Source: Sipunculus nudus
Lineage: Eukaryota; Annelida; Sipuncula; Golfingiida; Sipunculidae
Assembly: GCA_026874595.1 (NCBI GenBank)
Contig: CM049308.1
Coordinates: forward strand, 70,218,624-70,282,623
Direction: 5' to 3'
Length of the DNA stretch: 64,000 bases
Position numbers and translations under genes: made by a program. The notes under the pieces were generated by a model. It was not told the DNA's origin, searched no databases, and saw nothing but the letters and a program-made list of their open reading frames with translations. Shown piece after piece: positions 12,100 to 23,860 of the stretch (position 1 is its first letter; the number at the start of each line of letters is the position of its first letter).

Positions 12100-12175
12100 A
12101 ATTGGACCATGGGTCATGACGCTCAGCCGACTGACATGTTGACATGCCCTTGCACAGGCAACTAAATCTGACAAT
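12100..12175. repeat. Dispersed repeat with CCATGGGTCATGAC core, copy 1
   Basis: It contains ACCATGGGTCATGACGCTC and then CCTTGCACAGGCAACTAA. The same order occurs at 45,818-45,870 (CCATGGGTCATGACCCAC, then CCTTGCACAGGAAACTAA). The core alone recurs at 20,833-20,860. Confidence 0.7.
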
Positions 12176-12418
12176 TTGTGTATTTTGCATTATTTATGGG
12201 GTGCTCAAACAGTCTCTACAGCCAAGACATAACATTCTTGAATGTCTGATTAGCTCTTCTCTGTGTAAACTCAAACTTTATAATGGTTCTAAATGGTCTC
12301 CTTTAATTCCCAAACATACTATTGACACGATATGCTTAAAATTCCAACACATAGCACCATTAGGGAAGCAATGCGTATGCAGCATCGCTCAGCCACGCCG
12401 TTCAAACTCAATTAACCA

Positions 12419-12433
12419 GCATTGTATGGTCTT
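12419..12433. repeat. Target-site duplication, left copy
   Basis: GCATTGTATGGTCTT here is repeated exactly at 13,584-13,598 on the other side of the LINE. Confidence 0.85.
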
Positions 12434-13583
12434 TTTTTTTATATTTATTGACAAAAGAACAATACATAAAAAGTATACAGCAAAAATACACACAAGGCAA
12501 ACAACATTAAGTTAGTCCGACTGTAGAATATATGTATGTATCTATACATACATTTCTCTATACCCAGCTATAAATAAACAAAACATACAGGAAAAAAATA
12601 GAATACATACATACTGACAAATCTCCAACTGTAATAATATCAGAAAATTTCAACAACTCTGTATGAATACTGTAATGAAATGTTACCAATGTCAGTATCA
12701 CTTCCATAAAATTATTCTTTAATAAGGCAGTGGAGAGATTTCCACTTATTTTCATGCTGTTGCAATTTTTCTCTTTTGAGAGCGATATATTTTTCAATAT
12801 TATGTATTCCTTTAATAAACATTTTACACTTCCTGGTTTTTGGTTGTTCTCTTCTACATCTACTAATATATAAGTACCTTTTGATAAGTAAAGTCATGAA
12901 ATTCAACCATCTTGTATTGTAACACCCTAAGATAACATTATCAGCTGACCATATAAATGTTGTTTCAACTGCTCCATATGATTTTAATATAGAAAGAATA
13001 TCACTCCAAATCAATCTGGAAAAGCAACACTCCCAAAATAAGTGTAAAATGGTTTCATCCTCATTTTTGCAAAAACTACATTCTGCAGAGTTAATTATAT
13101 TTATCCTATAAAGAAAAGGGTTTAAAGTAATTCTGCGGTGTAGTATATAAAATTGGAACATCCTTAATTTTACAGATATAGTACAGTTAAATATATTACT
13201 GAAACCTTTATATACTTTCTCCTCAGATTGTGTTTGTAGGTCAGATTCCCAATTCTTGATTGCAGAAGTTGGCTTCTCCAGGTTTTTCTGAATCACCTTG
13301 GTGTATATACACTTTTAGTAAGATATTTAGTCCTTATTATTCTATCAAAGTCAAAATTATAAGGCATGGTAATAATTTCAGGTTTTTCGGTTTCAAGTAA
13401 GCTTTTCCATAGTTTTGGGATGGCATTTATTATTCCATTATATGTTATAATATCTATTTTAACATTGAATTTATGACATAGCTCATTATGATTTAACCAA
13501 ACACTCTTTGCACCATCTGTTTTAATTATGTCAGAGATATATTTTATCCCTGCCATATATAATGATCTTAGAAATATAACTTT
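12434..13583 (-). mobile_element. 5'-truncated L1/Tx1-type LINE insertion, 3' end of ORF2
   Basis: On the minus strand two adjoining frames (13,583-13,293 and 13,296-12,712) encode the region after the RT core. The first has the block NGIINAIPKLWKSLL. The second has the zf-RVT zinc-binding signature CSFCKNEDETILHLFWEC, typical of L1/Tx1-like ORF2 C-termini. One frameshift or stop separates them. The 3' end is an A tract (T9 on the + strand at 12,432-12,440). A perfect 15-bp target duplication flanks the whole insert. It is a dead-on-arrival copy of about 1.15 kb. Confidence 0.9.
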
Positions 13584-13598
13584 GCATTGTATGGTCTT
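13584..13598. repeat. Target-site duplication, right copy
   Basis: Exact repeat of GCATTGTATGGTCTT at 12,419-12,433. It marks the 5'-truncated end of the LINE. Confidence 0.85.
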
Positions 13599-13885
13599 AC
13601 AATACATCCGCTCTGTACCACAGTCTCTTTAAATAATCATGCTGAAAGTGCTTCGTCAGCAATATCTGTTTATGTCTGATGTACAAACATGATGCACTCG
13701 TTACCCTCAAATAATATCAAGAAAATCTTGTCTGAATACTAACAGGTCTGTTACTCTTCGGACCCATTAAACATTGCCAATATTTTCATACATTTGGATT
13801 AATAAAGTAATGAAGGAACGAGGCACAAACACCAAAACCTTACTTTGCCAAACATTTAAGTAATGAAATGAAATAGATATTTAAG

Positions 13886-13889
13886 GATA

Positions 13890-13948
<59 letters not shown>
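13886..13948. repeat. (TA)n microsatellite
   Basis: Long uninterrupted TA run. Confidence 0.95.
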
Positions 13949-13951
<3 letters not shown>

Positions 13952-14181
13952 TAAATTATATTGCAACATCTGAACCCCATGATCCCAAACTCATTGGCAA
14001 CATTTATCAGATCCCATGTCAATTTTTTTTGTCATGATATTTAACATCTTATGTTAGAACCTTAGTCACAAATTATCTTACATTCAGGTTTCTGATTCTA
14101 TGTATGTTATATACATTTGAGAGAATAGTTGCCATAGTTCAACGGGTCCCCCACTCATGGAATAAAAATCTTCAGATCATA

Positions 14182-14390
14182 TTCCAATTAAATTTGATTC
14201 CTTTAACTCATGTTCCGATTTATTTTGATCCTTACAACTCATTTTCGAATTAATTCCGATCCATTCAACTCATTTCTGAATTAATGCTGATTCCTAAAAC
14301 TCATATTTCAAGTAATATTGATTCTTTAACGCTTTTTTCAATTAACTTTGATTCTTTCAACTCTTTTTCCAATTAATTCTAACACCTTAT
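14182..14390. repeat. 31-bp minisatellite, about 7 units
   Basis: Unit starts (TTCCAATTAA-like) fall at 14,182, 14,213, 14,244, 14,274, 14,307, 14,337 and 14,367. Each unit follows the pattern TTCCAATTAAT, then TTGATTC, then CAACTCAT. Units differ by several substitutions. Confidence 0.85.
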
Positions 14391-15684
14391 GGCAAGCAAC
14401 GCCACCAGAGTGGATGTGTTGTGATCGTTATACCTTGTGGCAAAGTGACAAACATTTTAATATTTACATTTTTTAGTATATTTAGTGACATGCATTAGTT
14501 TATAAATGTGGTGAATGTGACTAATGACACCGTAAGTGGGAATGGGATGATTTGTTATGCTTATTTTTTTCTCAGATATTGCATTTCTAACAGATTTTTG
14601 TTTCATTACGTTAATTAATTAGACCTAGGTCATATTGCTTCATTGCTTTATTTTGGATCTGATCTGTCTATGAAATAAATTTAAATTTCATAATCATAAT
14701 TTCAATTGGCAGTCCTTGGTGGAACAGACTATAAAGTTTTTGTAAATATCCGGAATGCATTTTTAAGTTGATTGGTCAAATACGTTAAGTTACATCTTAT
14801 TATAATTACTATATAAATCTTATACTTCTTTATAGACTCGTTACGAAAATCGATAATTTTTTTACACTTTTATTTGGAAACACCTGAGCTATTAGTAGTT
14901 GCAGCAATTAAGTTTAGCTAATTTATGTGATTTTAGTATTGGTGTTATGCAATATATTTTTACGTATAAAAAATTATCAACATTATGCGATATGATAAAC
15001 CCACTTGATAACCTCTTCTGAGCCGACAGAAGTGTAAGACCGCCAGGATTGATCCATTTGAGTGAACATCTTATATAAAATGATGTTGTGTCTTGTATGG
15101 ACCATCCAGTTATTCGAGTAAAAAGAGTATCTATCCTGAAATGTGTATGGCCCGGTCATTTTAGTGATATATGCAAAGAACGAAACAACAACGTATTGGC
15201 CTCATTTAAGGAAATAACTGCTGGCTGTTTCTTTTTTTCAATATTTTTGGTACTGGAGCAATAAATGGGGAACAAGTTACCTGAACCTTCCTACTAACCT
15301 ACTGCTGGTAAATCACTACGGAATTGTCAAAAATGGAATTAGAAATCTGCATTCTTGTGAATGAAGGCTTCCGCCATTCACTTATTCGGTCCATATTCCT
15401 GGTTCATCGTGCATAAAAGACTGTTCATTGATATTCCGGACTATGTGTTTATTCCACAACACAATCTAATCGATGATGCATTGGCCCATTCCCGAAATGT
15501 TCTGAAAATTCCATTAGATTCCTCCTTACTGAAGGAGTTATATTGTTTATAAACACGCACGCAGACACACGAACGGGAATGAACACACACTGTATCCTGT
15601 ACTTAAAAGGTACCATCAACGCACCTAATCACATGTATTCCAACAAACATGTAGACATAACTTTACCATAATTTTGTTATGTAG
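14391..15684. other. No gene seen
   Basis: AT-rich sequence without a supported exon. A 63-codon open frame at 15,361 has no recognisable domain or splice context. Confidence 0.55.
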
Positions 15685-15800
15685 GTCCATGCTCAGTCCA
15701 TGATTCTCCTATGGATAGTCCAGGCTGTCCCAACGATTACAAGATGGACGAAAATGGCTGCCAAACATGCTGCAACAAGGTCATCCTTAATCCATGCCAG
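15685..15800 (+). CDS. Orphan antistasin-like exon
   Basis: The acceptor TTTGTTATGTAG and donor CAG|GTAAAT give 116 nt, phase 1-0, like the exon at 2,787. The product includes CPNDYKMDENGCQTC, matching CPNGYKKDKYGCQTC there. The flank CATGCTCAGTCCATGATT also matches CATGATT of the first exon. I found no partner 0-1 exon downstream before the repeat-rich region at 15,936. It may be an isolated duplicate, a relic of another gene copy, or an optional cassette of the copy-1 gene, although the terminal exon of that gene lies upstream at 9,815. One cysteine of the usual pair in CPVHDCP is serine here (CSVHDSP). Confidence 0.6.
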
Positions 15801-15935
15801 GTAAATCCACACGCTTCCGCCAGAGGTCGTTGTTTTTAATGAATCTCTGCAAATTCGGAACTGTGGGACTTTTCTCAGTTGTCATACTTTAAAATTAAAA
15901 TTTGTTATATTCAAGAAATACATTTTTTAGTGGAC

Positions 15936-17160
15936 AGGTGAGCTTATACGATGGCGCAGCGTCGTCCGTCCGCCGTCGTCCGTCGTCCTTACGTTAACCC
16001 ATGCTATCTCAAAAAACCGTCACAGCTAGCTGCGCCAAATTTTATGGAAGAATCTGTCACATGTCAAACTCTATCAGATGGAGCTTATTTTTTAACTTAT
16101 TCCATTGACTTAGATTTTACAAGGAAAAGGCTAAAATACTTTAAAAACCGTCAAGCCAAATTGTTCAATCAGAAAGAAATAATCCTAATTACAATCTTTT
16201 TCAAGGTTGTTCAAATGTTTTCAGTTAATTGATTTTTTGCCGAGTTAAGAAAAGCTATACTTTGTCATATGGCCCAAAGCATACTAAAATTACAGTCTCA
16301 GAAATAGCTGGAGCTATCCTCACCAAATTTTGTCACGAGTCATATTTGAAATAGAGGTATTGGTGGCGCCACTTTCATCGGCCTTTCTTGTCATCGGTTA
16401 TCAGTACATTAAGCCATAATTTCTCAGGAACAGCAGAAGCTGGCATTCCGAAATTTTATTTTTAAAAAATCGTCATAATTATGTGTTGTGGAAATAAGCG
16501 TTATGTGGCGCCACCTGCATCAACAAAAAATAAAAAAAACTTTAGAAATCTTCCGCTTTGAAATCATTCAGCCAATTGCTCAATATTACACAGAAATAAT
16601 CTCAGTAATGAGCTCACTCAAGTTTATTCAAATGGTTTGGGATCGATGTATTTTGGCCGAATTACAGGAATTTGAATTTAGTCATTCGGCCAAGTAGGCA
16701 TACTTACAATATCAGAAACAACATGAGTTACCATGACCAAGTTTTGTGCAAATGTTGGTCACATGACTCATTTTTGAAGTTGAGGTTGTTGTGAAGCCAC
16801 CTACATTAGCCTTTTTACGAAAAAAATCTTGTAATTTTAGCCCCTTTAAGCTTCTGCATTAAAAATGTTTCATTATGAAACTGTCGAGCGAAATACACCT
16901 ATTTTGCAAGAGTTAAACTAGAGTAGGGTTCATTCAATTGAACAAGAATAGATCGAGTTAATTGATTTTTGGTAGAGTCATGGAAAGCTGAAGTTGGTCT
17001 TGTGGCCAAGTAAGCCTTAATCACTGTGAGGGCTTTAAAAGTCTTCTTCTGCAAAACTTTTGTTACAAATTCTGTAACATTGCACAAAAATTATACCTAG
17101 GTGGGCTTTATTCACGTTTGCTTTAATGATTTTTAGTTGTACTTTTGGACAGTAAAAGGC
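15936..17160. repeat. Dispersed intronic-type repeat block with CGTCCGTC run and GTGGCGCCAC motifs
   Basis: It opens with GGACAGGTGAGCTTATACGA and a run of CGTCGTCCGTCC-type repeats, a pattern widespread in mollusc introns as I recall it. It then shows diverged units with TGGTGGCGCCAC (16,362), ATGTGGCGCCACC (16,503) and GTGAAGCCACC (16,790). The GTGGCGCCAC palindrome is shared with the array at 30,391-31,102. Open frames here have no domain. Confidence 0.6.
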
Positions 17161-17559
17161 CTGTGAGACACCTTGGTAATCAAAGCTAATAGATTTAATG
17201 TGGATGCAAGCTAAGCTCTGTAGGTATATAAGCAGAGCTGTGCCAGCAACAACAACAAAAAAACTTGGTGTCCATATCCAACTTAAGTGTAAGATAAATC
17301 CATTAGTAACATTTATATGTATTCTGATTTTGCTTTTAATAGACGTCTATTATTATTCAAAACATAAAAACTGAATATGTCAGCATGAAAAAAAAAACAT
17401 TGTAGCCAAAGTCTTTCAGTATGTGTAAACAGATTAAGCAAGAAGCCAAGATTTTGTATGTATCTATAAATAGCTTGGCAGACTGCAGACCATTTCAGAT
17501 TTGGCAAGTGGCAAAGTTTCAGTCTGTATCTAATTATAGCTTTGGCAAACTGCCCACTA
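17161..17559. other. No gene seen; possible left end of gypsy element
   Basis: AT-rich sequence immediately before the gypsy gag relic. I could not identify an LTR or primer-binding site. Confidence 0.4.
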
Positions 17560-18436
17560 TCATGTAGAATTGAAGCGTCTGAGTGACTACTGTGAGTTTG
17601 GATTGTCTTTAAGTGAGCGATTACGAGATCAGTTCGTACTTGGCCTCAAGAGCGAACCCATTCAACGTAGGTTATTACTTACAACCGTGCTGATGAAATC
17701 GCTATTTCAATGGAAGCTGCTGCTAGAGACTGTAAACAACTGTCGCCCACAGGTGACAGTCAGGTACATTTTGTTCAGAAACATTCCAGTCAAGGTGATA
17801 AAAGCAAACCACAGAAATTATCAAGAACCTACTGTTATAGGTGCGGTGACACCAGACATAAAGCTGACAAGTGCAGATTCAACGATGTTGTGTACAAAGG
17901 CTGTAACAAGGTAGGACATTTACAAAAGGTGTGTCGCAGTTCAGGTTAACTTGTTAGAAAGCCACACAGTCAGCTAACACCCAGAAAACCTTATGTCAGT
18001 TACGTTGATGTATTAAGTACTCCAGACACTGATTCACAGCCAGGAGAAACAAAGCATTTCATGTAACACCATTTTCTCTGTTAATTCCGGTTCAACAAAA
18101 GGAGAATACAGTTTAAATATATGTTTTGAAAATGTTTCCCTGAAAATGGACATCGACACTAGGGCATGTATTTTCATTTTACCCAGAAAAGTGTATGAGA
18201 AACATTTTATACATTTGAGACAAACACCGTCTTCATCTAAATTGCGCACATACATGCAAGGTGAAATCCCGGTGTTAGGTCAAATACCAAGGTCAGGAAG
18301 CCATATTACATTTGCATGTGTTTGAAGGTTCAGGTCCTATACTGTTAGGCGGGAACTGGCTATCTGGAAGCGAATCACAAACTAAGCAGTGTACACCAAC
18401 CAACCCATGGGTTTGGCCATAAAGACCTCATCACAG

Positions 18437-18876
18437 ATGTTACGAAGACAAATAAATGAGGGGAAAATCCTGGGCCGGTCCGGGAGTCGAACCCAGGTCG
18501 GTGGCGCACAAGTCCGGCGTCCCAACCGCTTCGCTAGAAAAGCAAGCTTCACTAGCGAGAGAGACAGTTCGGTCCGCTTTTATGTGTACCCCGTAACACA
18601 CCCCCTCTTAAGAGCGTTCTACTATCAGAACAAGACTAATGTTCCCCAGGAGTCACACTTTGGTGAGCTTATTCCCTGGGCCACGAAGTTTTATCGTCAC
18701 GTCGGACAAGCCCCCATTTTGTTACGAAGGCCAATAAATGAGGGGAAAATCCTGGGCCGATCTAGGAGTCGAACCCAGGTCGGTGGCGTACAAGTCCGGC
18801 GTACCAACCGCTTCTCTAGCAAAGCAAGCTTCGCTAGCGAGACAGTTCGGTTCGCTTTCATGTGCACCCCGTAACA
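18437..18876 (-). mobile_element. TRIM-like miniature LTR element with tRNA-like LTRs, copy 1
   Basis: Two direct repeats (18,437-18,598 and 18,720-18,876) start TGTTACG and end CGTAACA, flanking a 121-bp interior. On the minus strand the interior starts AAATGGGGGCTTGTCCG, matching a tRNA-Pro primer-binding site (TGGGGGCTCGTCC) with one mismatch. It ends in a purine-rich AAGAGGGGG just before the second LTR. The 4-bp target duplication CAGA lies at 18,433-18,436 and 18,877-18,880. Removing the element restores an open integrase frame of the gypsy relic. There is no coding capacity, so it would depend on another element's proteins. Confidence 0.85.
18470..18545 (-). promoter_or_regulatory. tRNA-like Pol III promoter inside LTR
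   Basis: Minus-strand A-box-like TAGCGAAGCGGTTGG (18,522-18,536) and B-box GGGTTCGACTCCC (18,482-18,494) are about 27 nt apart, as in tRNA genes. Both boxes recur in the other three LTR copies in this window. The segment is LTR-internal and not a stand-alone tRNA gene. Confidence 0.65.
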
Positions 18877-19719
18877 CAGAGAGCACACATTGACTTCGCA
18901 GGACCATTCATGAACAGATACTTCTGTAATGTTGTTGATGCTCGTACCAAATGGCCATGCAGAAGTAACTATGATGAGAGAAAAAACCAGCGCAAAGACA
19001 AATGGCATACTGTGAGAGTTATTTTGCGTTATGGACTAACAGAAGAAATTGTGAGTGACAATGGCAGTTAGTTCACTTCAGAGGAGTTTAAAAAATTTCT
19101 TCATCAGTTGGTATTCGTCATGTGCTTATTGCACTATACCATCCTAGTTCTAATGGTACAGCTCAGCGATTTGTAAGAAGATTCAAAACTGCTATGAAAT
19201 CCATGAAAGAAGAACCTAGTACCATACATAAGAAATTATGCAGATTTCTCATGTCATACCGTACGACACCTTCAGATTTATTCATTGGTAGGAGAATTCG
19301 TATTAGACTTGGCATTCTTCGCCTAAATATCTCTAATTCATGGAATTCAAGAGATCGTCAAGTGTTGACAAGATTAAAGCCTTGAAGGTAGAGATCCTGT
19401 GCTTGTACCGGATTACAAAGGAAAATCAATCATCGTGGACGGGGGATATTGTAACAGCCAAACTTAGCTCCGTAACAGACACTGTTGAGGTGAGAGACAT
19501 GTTGTGGACACGTTATATTGATCAGCTGATAGACCTATCAGGACTAAGTACAAGTGCACGAAGCAAAACACAGCTTGATGAGAAAGAAACACATTATGAT
19601 TAACAATTTGCACCTCAAGAAATTTTTTTTTTTTAATTTTTTTTTTTCGGTGGAGGTAACCGGTTCCATTTTTGAATGCTTACTTAACTACATTAATGTA
19701 CATCTGCAGAATTTAATTC

Positions 19720-20040
19720 CGGTTTCGGACTACGTGACAGGGCTGTATCACACGCTTCCTCTCATTTATACCCTGGCGTTAACAAGGCCCGGTGACTACT
19801 GCACCTGCGGGCCCTGGGTGTGTAATCGTCCCCATTGCTGAGTCATACCACCAAGGAGTCCCCAAAGGCGCACCCTTTTGTGAGTGAAACATGGCCGTTG
19901 GGCACGGCCTTCCCATTAAGCCTACAGAGCGCTCACCCTGGGTGGGGGCCGACCGTGAAAACTCTCACCGCCTCGGCTGAGATTCGAACTCACGATCTCC
20001 CGGCTGTGAGTCCTGTGAAACAGTTACAACCCAGCAGAAC
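19720..20040 (-). mobile_element. tRNA-derived SINE candidate
   Basis: The stretch is GC-rich relative to its surroundings. On the minus strand it has a B-box GTGAGTTCGAATCTC (19,979-19,993) near its presumed 5' end. The A box is decayed. About 250 bp of GC-rich body follows. Family unknown to me. Confidence 0.5.
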
Positions 20041-20832
20041 GTTTTGTCAGGTAATACTAGTGTTGATATAAGTGGTGATAATGTTGGCCTTAGTTAGCCA
20101 GAAAGTCAAATTCCAGTCGTGGTCAAGGATAAATGGTTGCAAAATACAAGAAAAACTCACCACATGTTAGAAATAGATCACAGAGACTCATTGAAATCAT
20201 TTAAGTTTTAATATAAGTTATAAATACATGTGTAGTAAACAAACTTTAATATGGCTACAATGATACTTATATTCTATATTATTTTCCTATAACATCCTGT
20301 TACACATCCTGGTCAGTAATCTTTCTGCGAACCGAACATTCATGCTGTTAAGAACTGTATTTTTATAAGTATTTTTTTTCCAAGGATGTTCTTTTTTATG
20401 CGCGAACTTGGTCTTGAACTGTCTGGAATGATCCAAAGTGTGTCCTAAGGGGGGTCATTTTCCTATTTTTACCCAAATCATGAGATATTTCATTCTATTT
20501 TTAAAGGTTTATTGCAGTGCCCTCTATCAGTAACTACACCAGTGAACGACTTCGGCCACCCGTCAGAAACTACACCAGTCCAATCGTCCAGGAAACAGGG
20601 GCTGATATAATGTCCGATGTTAATATGACGAATCAGCAGGCCATTGTTAAGTGTATGTGATCAGTCTGGGAATCTTATTGTCCATTCACATGACCACTGC
20701 AGGATTCTGACAGAAATCCATAAACGATGGAATTTTTACAGTTATTTACCTATTATTTAAAAAAAAATCTAGTATTTATGTGACATGTAATCAAAATTAA
20801 ATTTGACGGTGGTCGCACCATAATAAAACAAG
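20041..20832. other. No gene seen
   Basis: AT-rich intergenic DNA. Diverged repeats with GTCTTGAACTGTCTGGAATGA (20,410) and GTCTTGAACAGTCGGGAATG (21,181) show that a repeat family is present twice. Confidence 0.5.
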
Positions 20833-21260
20833 GTACCCATGGGTCATGACGCTCAACTGACTAAAAAAGACTTTCACAAAACGAATATTATCATCTGGAT
20901 GTCAAATAATGCGTTGGTATCCACATTCAACCGAAACTTAGTTTGGAGGATACGGGTAACACAAACCTAATTTAAGCTTTCTTAGGATATTTTTCATGGA
21001 CCTCCCAGTGGGTCAATTTAGAAGATTCTAGGTCCAGTGGTTACGCTTTGGGTCCTGTTACCGGACGGACGGACAAAAGGCCCGACAGACAGACGGACGA
21101 CAAACAAAGTGATCGCTATAGGCCAGATGACATCCAGTCAGCTTAGCAAAAATCTTTGTGGCAACGAATTTGCACGTTAATGGTCTTGAACAGTCGGGAA
21201 TGATCTAAAATGTGTCCTAGCAGGGGTCATTTCCCTTATTTTTCCATGTATCATTATATA
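20833..21260. repeat. Dispersed repeat block (CCATGGGTCATGAC core; CGGACGGACGGAC run)
   Basis: It contains ACCCATGGGTCATGACGCTC (20,836), an AGAAGATTCTAGGTCCAGTGG block (21,019) and an ACGGACGGACAAAAGG run (21,064). The AGATTCTAGGTC block recurs near 31,650 and a related CCTAGAATCTTC lies at 47,519. It is a dispersed non-coding repeat. Confidence 0.6.
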
Positions 21261-23689
21261 TTTCAAATTAATTATCGAAGGGACTATGGAGCCACCTGTC
21301 GGCAATTGAGATTGAGCGGAACACCCCATTAACTCTGAATTAAGGCCACAGTTCCAATTAGTTGAAAGTTAAGCAAAGGTAAGGTAACGTAAATTTCGAA
21401 TAACAAATGTTTTTTCTTTTTTATCTATAAATTTTCGGAGACTCCTAAAGTCAGACATTCCAAAATCATACGTTATTCCTAGAATAGCAACAAACACAAT
21501 TAGATTCCTTTACTGAAACATGTAGTAAGTAAAGTTTGAAAATAAAAGGTTTTTCTTATTTACTGCTTATTAAATAACATATTACCTTCAGGCATGTAAT
21601 TCCTGTGTTCTGTGCAACAAAATGTTAATCTGTCACGAATGTGTTGTTATGTATTAATTTGAAAATAGTTTAGCCAGTCTTCGTCTTAATAAAACGCAAT
21701 ATGTCGTCTAAGGGTTGAACCTAAACTGCCTCCAAAAGAATGAATGGGTAGGAGAAGCTAGTTGTTCTAACTCACAGATTGTTGAGGTCTGTGCATACTC
21801 TAAATCTGCTTTTGCTGACAACGTTCGCAGCTTCGGACTACTTTCTCATTTTAGTAATGCTTTTTTATAAAAAAAAAAAAACAAGGCTGAAAATAAGGGG
21901 GGCGGCTAAAAGTTCACATGTATATATAAATCAGACAAGCCGAGAACTTCGGTATCCTTGCAAAAGTATAAAACCCAGCCCCAGAGATGCATGATTCAAA
22001 CTTTTACTTTTCCGAGTTATCCTATGTTAAACTGAAATAAGACGTCCATTCTATGTATGAATTGTTACCTGAAAGTGTATTGTAATGGAACTTGATCTTA
22101 ACTTTCATACTCAAATTTTCTTAGAAGATATTTAGAGTCTTGATTTTTTTTACTTCAGTATAACATACAAGTCGGATGGGAAGGGGACACACCGCTGGCT
22201 ACGAACCTGCCCCACAGGGTGACTGGTAGTGTTCTATTTTCTTCATATTTCCCCGAAATAAACACTCACATAATGAAATACGATACACTCATCTTCTGTT
22301 TCTACAACATTCTATCACCGCTTAATAAAGCCTTGCCTATGAAAAGAAAATAAAAATTCAGCGCACCTCTAGGTGTCTCTTTACTTCATTGTGCTTCTAT
22401 TTGTTTCTGTCTTGAAGATATCTGTCAGTAAACAAGCTGATTTTAATTTTTTTTTATAAAAAAAAAAAATTAAGGAGCTGCCTGAGGTATAATAATCAAG
22501 TTGTAAAATGATCCATATTCAAATTCATTAACGAAGCCTATAATATTTGATTTAAAAAAAAATTAAAAACACTTTATAAATTTGCAAAAAAAAAAACGAA
22601 CTTCAGATATAATAACTCAGTGCAAAATAATCAATGGTGAATTAGCGTTCAGAAACGGGCCCTGAATATATAAGTGAAACCGGTCTAAAGGTCATACCAT
22701 ATGCCCTCTGATATCGAAATTAACTTAGTTTGTGTCATTGGTCCACGGACATATATTGTTTATACACCATCGGTCTATCGGTGTCCCAGTCAACCCTTAA
22801 TTAAAGTATAATTAACTTCAGAACAGTAGCCTGCGAAATAAGTCCTACTATAGCAGATGCTAAGTAAGACTCCTTTCTATTTTTTTTAATGATGATATTG
22901 CACATTCAAGAAAGGAGAGTATAACCAGATGACTGTTTCTATTATGTGTTGTATAATATGATGCGGTATCATGTATCAATGTTAGCATCAGCACGTAGGT
23001 TTAGAAAACACTGGTGTTTATTTGATGTTGGTTTCTGTACAGTTGTAATTCCGTTAGAATCGGTTTTGGTGGTTTTAATCTAGACGATTTCCAGTGCTAG
23101 CATCGGCATACTTGATAGTTCCAATACTGTTGCCTCTGAAGGCGCGTCCATTTTAGTATTCATCCATTGAATGACAGGCCGGATATTAGGTTTATAGGGG
23201 AATAATAGGGGATAGAGAAAGAACGATCAGGATATGCGGCGTTACAGCATCTGTATCTATTGCTGAAAACGGAAAGTAAAGAACATCTACTAAGTCAGCG
23301 CGCTAGATGGTGTAGTCAACAGTTCTAGGGTCCGACGTTTTCTGTTTACTGATCAGCTGAGGGACGATTTCCTGGTGTACGTTAGTGTCTGCGGGTGACC
23401 AACGTTAATTTCACTAATGTACTTCCGAGTTGTGTTTACAGCACTAACGGTCTTGTAAGTTGTGTTTACAGAAAGACTTGTAAGTAGGCGATATGTTTCT
23501 GCTCTGGTGAAGCCCAGTAAACAGTCCAGGGCAATTGATACACCGAATGACTGACTGACTGACAGTGAATGGGGCCCTCGAGCCAGTGAGAGGTCTCCGA
23601 AAAAAGGACCTGCAATGGCTCCCTCAGCAATGACGATAAAGTTTGACAGACTGAGTTAATTAAAGTTAGATATTTAAGGCGGAAATAGA
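21261..23689. other. No gene seen
   Basis: AT-rich DNA with A/T homopolymer tracts near 21,867, 22,447 and 22,552. I can support no exon or transposon terminus. Confidence 0.55.
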
Positions 23690-23860
23690 AGATACTGATA
23701 GAGTGGAATATCGTAGTGAGTGAGATAGGTGGAGGAAGCATGAGAACCCGGAGAGAACCAGCAACCTTGGACGGGCCACTAAAACCCACTCTCATTTGGG
23801 ATCGAAGTCGGGTGGCCAGCGGGGAAGCCCGAGCGTTTTACCGCTCAAATGTCCAGGCTC
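23690..23860 (-). mobile_element. tRNA-headed SINE
   Basis: On the minus strand an A-box region TTTGAGCGGTAAAACGCTCG is followed by a B-box-like ACTTCGATCCC. A conserved-type body follows containing GGTTCTCTCCGGGTTCTCAT and CTTCCTCCACC. That core pattern is shared by several invertebrate SINE families (from memory). The head matches the SINE at 29,735. Confidence 0.7.

Larger units (their letters stand above)
17560..19601 (+). mobile_element. Decayed, internally deleted Ty3/gypsy retrotransposon
   Basis: Parts appear in element order but in shifting frames. Gag (17,560-17,949) has DYCEFGLSLSERLRDQFV and a CCHC knuckle near CYRCGDTRHKADKC. A protease-like stretch (about 18,050-18,350) includes the DTR active-site-like segment and ends near the ILLGGNWL position. 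The integrase C-terminal half (18,385-19,601) has HIDFAGPF, a VSDNGS catalytic block, then HPSSNGTAQRFV and a YRTTP block, ending in YIDQL. RT, RNase H and the N-terminal integrase are missing between about 18,370 and 18,385, so roughly the middle of pol was deleted. The integrase is further split by the miniature LTR element at 18,437. It is non-functional. Confidence 0.85.

Noticed and set aside
18470-18545. Stand-alone tRNA gene
   Set aside because: A and B boxes are present but the segment lies inside an LTR, recurs in four LTR copies and does not show a clean acceptor stem.
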